Assembly (NCBI GenBank): GCA_911728435.2
Contig: OU452201.1
Location: 17,112,001-17,176,000, forward strand
Direction of reading: 5' to 3'
Length of the DNA: 64,000 bases
From: Apoderus coryli
Lineage: Eukaryota; Arthropoda; Insecta; Coleoptera; Attelabidae
Shown: piece after piece, positions 55,461 through 64,000 of the stretch
Position numbering within the stretch: the first letter of the stretch is position 1
Layout: every line of letters starts with the position of its first letter
The notes under the pieces: model-generated
What the model saw: the letters and a program-made list of their open reading frames with translations, nothing else
Databases searched by the model: none
What the model was told of the DNA's origin: nothing
Position numbers and translations under genes: made by a program

Positions 55461-57930
55461 AATCTTTCAGTGTACAACCGCCAAACTTCTAATGCATTGC
55501 CATCAGTGAGTCCATAGCGAGCATGTTGGCATTTATATAGTGATTCCTGTTAAGGGACATAATTATTGGATGATTGTACTCTATAGTATAGAGCTGATGA
55601 TTCGCTAATCATTCTGCAGTTCTGCACCCAAGGTTGGTCTTAAGAAACTGATACGATGATCAGTGAAATGTTACCTAGTATAAATTTGACGCAAGATTTA
55701 TCCAGAAAAATTGTAATATGTAGCTCTTCTACAAACTATAGGATGGTATATGTTTTGTTTCACCAATATAGTTTCCATATTTTTGTATCACTTAGATACA
55801 AAAACTGATACAAAAAAGTTACAACATTACTACGATTTTATTTATCGCTTAGCATACAACATCCAATTGTGCATATTATAATATGTAAAATTTGAATATC
55901 AGTATGCAATATGCATATTATATAAATATATCTCCATATGAATATAATATAATGCGGACAAAATTTCGAATTCCGAAAGAGAGATACATGCGACTGATGT
56001 GTTGTGTCCACCAAATGCGGTACGAGGCGGCGGTAACCCCCAAACTCTCTACCAGACCTGACCAGATTTTATCTCACCTTGTCATCGATGCAATATTCTA
56101 CCATCTACCGCATAATTTGCATGATACGTGTTCAGCCACATTTCATTTTCATATTATACGTATCATATATTTGTAGAAACTCTGATGCAAATATGCAGTT
56201 TTATGTGGATTAAAACAACTTTTTTGTTTTCTAATCACGCAGTTATAAAACTACTATACTAAAATATTATAGCTTGAAAGACTATACCTCCTGTGTGCAA
56301 TCCAACCTAAATTGTAATTTTTCGAAAAGACCTTATTTACAAAGATACAGGGTGTTAAAGAGGACTGCCTGAGGGCGATTGTTTTGAAATATTTTCGAAA
56401 CGAGTAAAGATGAATTAACCAAATGTAGCATATTTATTCACTTAGTTAAATGTCGTAAACTGACACTCAAACAATTTTGGCTACAACTAAATAATGTGCT
56501 CTTTAAAAATAATAATAATCTTAAATCAAAACTACCGAGTGTTCAAAATTAAACAATCCCCAAAATATTACGTGTGTAGGTGTTTTTTGAACAATTGATC
56601 CAAACAGTTTCTGGTTTTATTTATAATAATAATTGCAAATTAATTTCTAGAAAAAGAATGTTTGAAGAAATAAATATTTCTTTGTAACAAACAACGTATT
56701 TATTGGAAGCAAACTATCAGATTTTGCCCGATATATATTAAAAACAAAAAAATATTTATATAATACCTAATACGCCTAGTTGATTTCGCATTTGGCATAA
56801 ACGCCCGTGAATATGTTTCAAAAAAATATTTGTTTGAACTGAATAAATATTTCATTGCGTGATTTTCTTGTTGGTCCCTCAATATAAACAAGCCGCCATC
56901 TTTGTATTAAATACTGTTAAATAAAATCGCAGTTTCAAGATCATTTACACATTATCCACGTGTATCTACTACCCTTATTTTATCAATTCACTACGATAAT
57001 ATAAAAAAAAAAGATCTTATTATAACATTAGGTTTAGGTATCGATACATAGACTTACATGAAATAAACAATCATGTATTAGTACTCAAGCAATTTTAGAT
57101 TCTTTTGTCACCGTTTTAATTATAATTAACTTATAAATAAAATAAATTTAGGCACTTATATTCGAAAAGGGGTCATATAAGTGCTCTAGGTTCCACACCA
57201 CTATAATAACGATTCAACGGACATTATTTTTTTATTTATTATATTACATATGTAGGTATTAGTCATAACTAACAATAAATACCACCTTCTACATTGGACT
57301 AATACTAAACTAAGACGCGTGCGCTATGGAGTTGAATCCCCAAAAGCCATGCGCGTCGGCTCATTTTATTATTATTTATTTGATTCAAATAACCAGGAAT
57401 TAACTTTAATATAAAAGCCAAATAATTATTTATTAGGGTTCATTTTTAGAGTTTTTTTCAGTGTACTGGATATTAAATTGGAAATTTGTTTTTGGTCAAG
57501 TCCATTCCAAATTTGGTAACCATTATTTGAACATCTTGCAGATTGGCAGGAGGGGGTTGATGCTGTCTATTTTGTGTATTTTGTTTGATATTACAGATAT
57601 CAGAGAAATTAGAAAACCTAAATGTTTAGAAAACATGAGGCTACGGTATGATTTCACCATGCCATCCGTTGTTCTTGCTAATGCTACCTACAGCGTGTCT
57701 CAAATGTAACGTAACAAAACCATTCTTATTTTTGCACCCTGTATATGCCTAAAACTGAAGTCTGAATAAAAAATTCTATCACAATGCAATTACCAAAGAA
57801 AAAAGCTACAGTTAAAAAAAATAATCTAAATCGTTCTATCGGTTCGTGAGAAAATCAACTTTGAAAGTGTATCTTTAAATATATTTCAAATGCTTCCTAA
57901 ACATGTTTCTCAAAAGCGTTTTCGTGATAT
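55461..57930. other. No gene seen; one mariner scrap
   Basis: ATACAGGGTGTTAAAG followed by TTGAAATATTTTCGAAACGAGTAAAG (split here as TTGAAATATTTTCG and AAACGAGTAAAG; 56346-56420) matches the 3' end of the transposase fragment at 12290-12390. An orphan CACCCTGTATA lies at about 57734. Frames at 55892-56176 and 57461-57709 have no family assignment. Confidence 0.5.
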
Positions 57931-58172
57931 CATAGTTCCCTAAAATGCAAAAAAAGAAAACATTCTTCAACAAGACTGTTTCGTTGATCCACAAATCATC
58001 AGAGATGATCGGCAGGCTATATGATTGAAATTTCGAATATTAAGGAAGAGGGCTTATAGTAGTACGAACTATTAAATGACACCAAGATGGTATATATAGT
58101 GACATCTACTGTCTGAGCAGGCACTATGCCCGGTGAAACAAAGTTCACAAACGAGGGCCGGACAAGAAGTAA
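57931..58172 (+). repeat. Dispersed repeat family D2, copy 3
   Basis: GGTATATATAGTGACATCTA, GAGCAGGCACTATGCCCGG and TGAAACAAAGTTCACAAACG with GGCCGGACAAGAAGT (58088-58172) match 48502-48590. The preceding ATCGGCAGGCTATATGATTG (about 58009) and AGGGCTTATAGTAGTACGA correspond to the hairpin portion of the 48.7-kb copy, degraded. Confidence 0.75.
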
Positions 58173-59187
58173 AACTCTTGTTGCTTTGTTATCAGATTCT
58201 TGTGGAATTGTTTAGGAAATTCGCACGTTCTACTTTTTGTCTGGTCATCCCGGGCATATGGCATGCTCAAACAATAGATGTAGCCATAATATATATCTTG
58301 TTGTGACCAAAATGAATGTTTTGGTAAAACTATTTATTTTACAAATAAGTATTCAATTTTCTGTTCAATATTATGTGACATGCGTGAAACATTAAAAAGT
58401 ATCTACGAGCATTCTTAAATAAAACAAATGTACGTACTCGTGTATTAATCTTGTTTTTTATGTCCTACCGTACTTAAAAATCTGTACCTGGTAGGTCTCA
58501 AAAACGACAAGAGAGAACAGAAAACAGCCAAACACAACAATGTATGAAACATCCTTAACGGACCATAATAATAATAATTCTGCCACAACAGTTGATCTCG
58601 CATTTATTAAGCGGCAATGCAAATTGAAGAAAAAAAAATTTTGTTCCAGCGTATTGTAATGCCTGTAAAGTCAAACATTTTATGATACTTAATTTCAGCC
58701 GTCAAGTGTGTAGGATAATTTAATATGTATATTAAGTTCTCTATGGTATTTGGCTTTAGCTTGTTGTTTGCTTATTTAAAATAATTAGAGGTGGGGTTGC
58801 CTCTCATTTCTATTAAGGGAAACTTCAAGAACAAATTAACAACACCTGAGTCACTTGAAACTTGCTAACTGGTTTAAGCTATTTTATGCTCTCAATTTCA
58901 TTCTGCTTTACTAAATTGTACCTGTTTATACTTAAATAAGATTTCAGTTGGGTGAGGTTAAATTCACCTTGAAATATTGTAAATTAAGTGGTGCGTAGGT
59001 AAGCAACAGGGTGTATATAGTGTTGTAATTTCGATGAAATAATATACTTATGTACAGGGTTGCCCAATGATAACGAAGCAGGGGCCTGAAGAAATCCCAA
59101 ATGCAGCAGAATATCAATCCCAGCGACGAAGAATTGCCTTGAATGCACTCCAAGTTCATATGCAATGCCGTGGCAAGAAATCTGGCC
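58173..59187. other. No gene seen
   Basis: AT-rich DNA with no recognised domain. The frames around 58944-59270 overlap the inverted D2 repeat and a TACAGGGTTGCCC string (59053) and are not protein-like. Confidence 0.5.
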
Positions 59188-59383
59188 GTTTCGTTGATCC
59201 AGTGAACTTTGTTTCACCGGGCAACTTGCCTGTTGACACACTAGACGTCGCCATATACATCTTGTTCTAATTCGGTATCTCGTGCTCTTGGTAAATGTTG
59301 GAAATTTGATTCACATTGCCTGCTGATCACAACTGATGAGTTGTGGTGAAAGCATTGTAGTGTGAAGCAAATTTCCAACATGA
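59188..59383 (-). repeat. Dispersed repeat family D2, copy 4 (inverted)
   Basis: The minus strand reads ACAAGATGTATATGGCGACG, then TAGTGTG, CCCGGTGAAACAAAGTTCAC, preceded by the GTTGGAAATTTG...CAAATTTCCAAC hairpin (59297-59381) and ACGAGATACCGAATT. This is the same order as in the 48.7-kb copy, so hairpin and body are one element. Confidence 0.8.
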
Positions 59384-59714
59384 CTTAAAGTTTTGTTACA
59401 TTATGTAACAAGCAATTCGTAAATAACCATTTTTATTATTGTTTTTCAGCCAGTGCGTCCTTAAATACAGGACGAAAATAATCAGCAAACTTATCAACAA
59501 ACTTATCAACAATGTCAGCAGGGGTCCTATACGCCTCGCCTTTGTCATTATGCTAGGTATTCGATATTATTTTTTAATCGTTGATTTAATAAAAGACCAG
59601 AAGAAACAAGTATCTGATTTACCTCAATTTTCAGTTCGTCAAATAGGATTTGTAAGCTTTCGCAGTAGGTAATTGTATTTCTGATCTCAGATATTTATCC
59701 GCTTGGTACTACTA
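59384..59714. other. No gene seen
   Basis: A 77-residue plus-strand frame at 59439 has no family assignment; it may be chance. Confidence 0.4.
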
Positions 59715-60075
59715 ATTGTGCTGATAATGCATTTTCGTCGACACCTAAATGGAAATTATTGGAGTTTATGATCCCATTTTTACGAAAGCTACTTCCTCCG
59801 TGAATAGAAATTAACCCATGAAATTTGCATTACCTCTGTTCACAATAAAACACATTTTGAAACTTCAATCCTTCATTCAAAGATTTTAGAAACAAGTCAT
59901 GGGCTTCCTGTAGAAGATATCAATGTATTTTAAGGATTCTGCAAACGGTTGATATTGAGCTACTAATATGCGAATATTTCTTGAAGTACCTGCTTATACG
60001 ACATTTAGGCTATTCGTAGCTTCTTCAACACCCTCATTGCGATCGTTGCGATTCGATACTACTTGTGTTTGCTTT
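59715..60075 (-). pseudogene. Mariner-type (DUF4817 family) transposase N-terminal/central fragment
   Basis: The minus strand shows STVCRILKIH (about 59925-59960), FLKSLNEGLKFQNVFYCEQ (about 59845-59900) and GGSSFRKNGIINSNNFHLGV-DEN (about 59735-59810). These correspond to the HTH end, the linker and the TDE-SF--NG--N-HN-H-W-DENPH block. Frameshifts and stops are present. It cannot be part of the same copy as 60969-61440, because the domain order would be reversed. Confidence 0.65.
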
Positions 60076-60968
60076 TGACAAATTTTAAAATTACTTAGGA
60101 CATAATTCTTTCTTTACAAAACTTTGCTGTTTTTGTTAGCATGTTCTAACACAAGAACTTCTTTCATAGAAATGTTAAAATCTAGATTTTATAGACTGAG
60201 TATTAAAAATAGTTTAGGGAAATTTCATATAATGTAATACGAAAATTGTTTCGAAACAAACATTTAGTTTGTGGATGGATGATAAGTATGGAAATTTCAA
60301 AATTTAAATATGGTATTATGGTAATGGGACAGAAAGTTTGGTGAAGGAATGCCTTGTTGGTTTATTTGCCAACAAAAAAGTTTAGTCGAGCTTGTGAACT
60401 ATACAGCCTCTAGTAAATACGTGGTTTATTAAAGAAAAAGCGGCAAAAGGCACAGTAAAATGACAAAAAAAAAAAGATAATATTTTGTTTAATTTTATAC
60501 TACAATTATTAAGTTTTATTATCCCAAGAATTCCGCTCATTACCTATATTTGATACGTTATAATTGATTAAAAATCAAATATCAAATATTAATTATACGT
60601 AAAGTTCTATGTTAATTATTTATTTTTAAGAAACTATGTAACATGATGTGTATTTTAAAAATTTTCTTCTAAAATAAAATCCATTTGCTTCAAATACATG
60701 GAGTAACGTTTCGTGCGAAGAACAATTTTCCTGCAATTTTCAATTTTAAATAGATTTTTCCACTTAAGAGTGTATTTACCCTACAATGTTCAGGCTTAAA
60801 TGGGGGATCGGGTGTAGCGGGTTATTTTGTCAATTCTGTTGCTTGTTTACCCTTTCTCCAAGGTTTTTATCAGGACCGAACTTAGTAGGTATAGCTAGTC
60901 TTGCCCGAACGCTACGCGAATTTTACAAAAATTATTGTATAGGTAGGTACATCGCATACACCTACATA
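60076..60968. other. No gene seen
   Basis: AT-rich. GTAACGTTTCGTGCGAAG at about 60702 is a possible hammerhead-family scrap (GAAACGTTAC on the minus strand) without the rest of the core. Confidence 0.45.
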
Positions 60969-61440
60969 ATATACAGGGTGTTTGGAAGGTCAATAGAAAG
61001 TCTTGGGGAGGTGATAGGGCAGACCATGTAGAATCTTTTATGCCAAACATACCTTAGTACAAAGTTTTACGGTTGTCGAGATATTCGGATTTTGAAATTT
61101 AAATCATAAATTTGTAAATGAAACAAAATAAACTATTGAAACATGCTTTATTGGTGCTCAGAGTGAGAACCATTGTTTCTAATACATGCTTGAGCTCTGT
61201 GTCTTACTTCGGTAGTTGTTGTATGTAATAACCTGTCTTGCTGCATTACTTGAAAAGCTTCTCGAATTTTTCTTATTAAATGGTTTCGTGATACGATTTC
61301 TTCAGTATAAACTAACTCTTTAGCCCGCCCCCAGACATACACCAATGGTGTCGAGTCCAGGGATCTAGCAGGCCACAGAACATTGAGTTGGTCCACCTCT
61401 GCCTCTTCAGCTACTTGGAAAAATATCATCGAAATATTGT
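60969..61440 (-). pseudogene. Mariner-type (DUF4817 family) transposase C-terminal fragment with one terminus
   Basis: The minus-strand frame (61429-61148) reads VDQLNVLWPARSLDSTPLVY, VWGRAKELVYTEEIVSRN, IREAFQVMQQD and RHRAQACIRNNGSHSEHQ. This corresponds to W-PARSPDLTPLDFFLWG--K-LVY...ARACI-ANGGHFEH. SPD is changed to SLD. About 180 bases downstream is the terminus ATACAGGGTGTTTGGAAGG (60971). The 5' part of the element is missing. Confidence 0.82.
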
Positions 61441-61961
61441 CTTCCGTCTAAACGGAAATGATATTCAAATATATCAGATATTAAACATGTTGAACTCACC
61501 ATTTGTTAAAGATGAGTGTGCTCTTGAGCATATTAAATTGATTTGTTTGTGGAGTTGACAGGTTTTATTTGAATCACTTATTTATTATTTGTTTGCAGTC
61601 AATTTGTTTTTGTGTGTTCTCCAAATAAAAAAAAACACACACAAAAATATACCGGGTGCTCCATTTATCTTGAGATAGCCTTATATCTTAAAAACGGCTC
61701 ATTTTTCGCAAAAAAAAAATCAAATAAAAGTTGTTTGCTTTCGTGGGGCAAATGCAAATGCAATTTTGTATATTCCTCCAAAATAAAACTATTTTCGGAA
61801 TTGTTACGTAAATTACTATTATTGGATACATAAATAATAATCATGCTGGAAAATAATAAAAAAAAACGCTGTCGCATAAAACTAAAATAAATTTGCCTAA
61901 TTGAATCAAACCACTCGAATACAATAAACTGAACAAAACAAATACATAAATCTTTAAGGAA
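61441..61961. other. No gene seen
   Basis: ATACCGGGTGCTCCATTTAT at about 61647 is another orphan transposon-type terminus. The 105-residue minus-strand frame ending at 61665 has no family assignment and is compositionally AT-driven. Confidence 0.45.
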
Positions 61962-62036
61962 AAATACACGTCTACTCCACAAATGAATATGTATATTATC
62001 TTTTCATAAAAATAATCGTCAATCAACAATCATCAA

Positions 62037-62067
62037 ACCATACATGTTTCGGGAAATCATCAGTGGT
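62037..62067 (-). ncRNA. Hammerhead-like motif (locus C, left arm), stem II deleted
   Basis: The minus strand reads ACCA, CTGATGA, TTTCCC, GAAA, palindromic ACATGT overlapping it, A and TGGT. Stem I (ACCA/TGGT) and stem III are intact. The 5' half of stem II has been lost by an about 10-base deletion relative to the right arm. Confidence 0.5.
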
Positions 62068-62308
62068 ATATAAAAATTTTTTAAAAAAGAAAATGAAAAA
62101 GAAAAGGAGAAAATACATTCAAAGCATAACTATGTATTTCTGTGATGTAATTCAATATAATTAAGTTCTATTGTTTCGTATAATTTTCAATTAAAAAATT
62201 TTTCAACAAGTGGTAAGGACTTTGGCAATTCATTATTGATATTGTGTGGTTTAACACTCGATTGATTTTTTGTAGAATATATAACTTTCTATATTTCCCA
62301 ATTTATAT

Positions 62309-62350
62309 ACCACTGATGATGGGAACTAGATTTCCCGAAAGATGTATGGT
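62309..62350 (+). ncRNA. Hammerhead-like ribozyme motif (locus C, right arm)
   Basis: ACCA, CTGATGA, one extra T, GGGAA, loop, TTCCC, GAAA, then GATGT, A and TGGT. Stem I has four pairs and stem II five. Stem III has one mismatch (AGATGT instead of ACATGT in the sister arm). The two arms are thus each damaged at a different place, and together they define the intact ancestral motif. Confidence 0.55.
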
Positions 62351-62427
62351 TTGATGATTGTTGATTGACGATTATTTTTATGAAAAGATAATATACATAT
62401 TCATTTGTGGAGTAGACGTGTATTATT

Positions 62428-63269
62428 GCTTAAAGATAAAAATTACTCCTGGCAGGAAGATGGACTATTTTTACAAATACATAAATATTAACTTAACTGG
62501 ACTATGCATTGAAACTAACTAATTACAAAAAACTCAGAATTAATAATTATCTTCTAATAATGAGAACTGGGTGATTTCTGCATTCTTCCCAACAATAATA
62601 GTGAACAATAATATTTTAATAAACAATCATTGTTATACCTCTGGCATAATAAAAAGGATTTTTCTTTTTGTAAATCATTAAGATTGATACTGATTTTTTT
62701 TATATAAAATTATAATTTACGAAAACATGTCTATCTTATTGTATTTTATTAGACAATTAATTAAGTGGGAAAAGTCATGTACGTCACCTGTGATTTAATA
62801 ACTTGAAGTTGTTAACAATATGTGTTGGCGGCTTCAGCCATTAACCATATACACACATATATTTATAGATTAACTACTTCGTCCAACAAATACAACTTTA
62901 CGTTATTAAATGACAAGTGACTTTTCTCTCTTAATTAGTTTTCTAATAAAATACAAAAGCTAGACACGTTTTCGCAAATTATAAGTTTATATACAAAATC
63001 AGTATTAATCGCAATAATTTATAAAAAGAAAAAACCTTTTTATTATGCCAGAGACATTACAATGTTTGTTTGTTAAATATTCTTGTTAACCATTATGAAA
63101 TCCTAGAGATTTATATTTAGTTTTTTCCTTTCACTAAGTTACCTATGTAACTCATTTCCAAACGGATGATGACCCTATAGCTAGCGTCAAAACATGTATT
63201 TTTATTATTTGAAGAAGAGATTATTGGCTCAATACTGTTAAGCCCGGACTAACAGTCAGGTCGGTCAAC
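62428..63269. other. No gene seen
   Basis: A degenerate hammerhead-like string (GGATGATGACCCTATAGC...AAAACATGTA) lies at 63163-63202. Otherwise it is AT-rich DNA without features. Confidence 0.45.
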
Positions 63270-63680
63270 AATTAGCGATGACAAAAAAATGTACATCATT
63301 GCAGAAATGGTAGTAAATCCTACTTCTTCCACAAATCAAGTTACGTCTATCTATGAAGGCAGTCAAAGGGCAGTTGGCTAAAAACAATTTTTCTCAATTA
63401 ACCAATGACCAGACTACATAAACACAATATGCTTTAATGACGAAATTACTTTCTTCGTCAATAAAAATGTCAACACAGAAAATGTGAGATAGTGGAGTGA
63501 TACAAATCCTCACATCTTTCGTGAAAAGCATACACAATTTCCAGAAAAACTAAACGTTTGGTCAGGTAATTTGGGAACCACATAGTTGGGCCTATTGTTC
63601 TTAATGCTAACTTAACCGGTGAATTAGAGATGAATAATATGTTTCGAAACACAATTGATCCGTTAATTTATTTTCGCCAC
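63270..63680 (+). pseudogene. Mariner-type (DUF4817 family) transposase fragment, plus strand
   Basis: Plus-strand pieces read IAEMVVNPTSSTNQVTSIYE and SQRAVG (about 63298-63380). After a deletion come ICFNDEITFFVNKNVNTENV (about 63428-63488, catalytic region with N in place of S/T before D), WSDTNPHIFREKHTQFPEKL and NVWSGNLG (about 63495-63580). A few single stops and frameshifts occur. It is the only plus-strand member of this family seen in the window. The downstream part with SPDL is not present before the window ends. Confidence 0.82.
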
Positions 63681-64000
63681 TTTTGACTAGCACTGTATAT
63701 GAAAAATTAAAATCATGCAAATTTCGCAACAATGCGAATCATATTACTTCAAAAATTTAACAAAAAACGAATCAGAAAAGTAGGTAAAAAATATATAAAA
63801 TTATGAAGTTTTGGTGGTCATTCATATTTATCTTGCACCTATATCTGATGAACTGGCTAGAAAGGGATAAAATGTACCAGAAAATCCTAATATTAGCGCA
63901 GTGATTTTCATTTATATTAATTACAATGTAGAAACATTTTCCTACTATAAAAAATAAATACAAGTAACCATGTAGAATAAAAAATTGTATTTGATTCATC
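63681..64000. other. No gene seen
   Basis: AT-rich end of the window; the minus-strand frame at 63772-63999 is low-complexity and unsupported. Confidence 0.45.

Larger units (their letters stand above)
61962..62427. repeat. Head-to-head inverted dimer of a hammerhead-bearing repeat (locus C)
   Basis: Left arm 61962-62083 and right arm 62301-62427 are about 95% identical in inverted orientation (TGATTGTTGATTGACGATTA, GATAATATACATATTCATTT, GTGGAGTAGACGTGTAT). About 215 bases lie between. Each arm has its core at the inner end and its GTGGAGTAGACGT tail outward, exactly as in locus A. The left-arm core has lost most of stem II. Confidence 0.88.

Overview
The window is AT-rich, low-gene eukaryotic DNA, almost certainly from an insect. 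The evidence is the mixture of mobile-element families: several copies of an insect-type mariner-related transposase (DUF4817/DDE type), BEL/Pao, Jockey-like and other LINEs, piggyBac, hAT, Tigger/pogo, Tc1 and classical mariner relics, and ATACAGGGTG-type inverted termini. A beetle is plausible, but the sequence alone does not settle it. I found no convincing host protein-coding gene, no genuine tRNA or rRNA and no prokaryotic-style operon. Nearly every recognisable open frame is a transposon relic.

Layout. 1-3.7 kb: inverted-repeat elements and a complete 1.08-kb hAT element with a perfect 8-bp target duplication and an intact C-terminal transposase frame. 3.8-8.5 kb: two copies of a dispersed repeat with a tRNA-Ala-like end, then a ZBED5-like hAT pseudogene. 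9-20 kb: repeat fragments, a 360-bp palindrome, and mariner-type pseudogenes, one of which carries a fourfold tandem amplification. 20.5-22 kb: a LINE reverse transcriptase pseudogene. 22.9-26.7 kb: a three-level nest, a piggyBac relic (TTAA) inside a hAT element (8-bp duplication) inside a mariner-type element. 33.65-44.34 kb: a 10.7-kb foldback-type element with a 9-bp target duplication. Its two arms are arrays of a 163-bp unit in opposite orientation (about 17 and about 29 copies) around a 2.3-kb centre. 44.9-49.9 kb: Tigger, BEL/Pao gag with a candidate LTR, mariner and Tc1 relics. 51.7-53.1 kb: a 5'-truncated Jockey-type LINE broken only by three in-frame stops. 53.8-64 kb: more mariner-type fragments and a second dispersed repeat family.

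The most interesting signal is a set of about a dozen short motifs scattered through the window. They fit a type I hammerhead ribozyme fold: CTGANGA, hairpin, GAAA, then a tiny palindromic stem III. Stem I differs between copies but still pairs (GTCA/TGAC, ACCA/TGGT, GCCA/TGGC, AGGA/TCCT, TGAC/GTTA, GTAC/GTAC). Very short stem III hammerheads are known from Penelope-like retroelements, where they act as dimers. All copies here have one extra base before stem II. Three loci are head-to-head inverted dimers of this repeat, and the giant foldback element inserted into one arm of one of them, so the pre-insertion sequence can be verified inside this same window.
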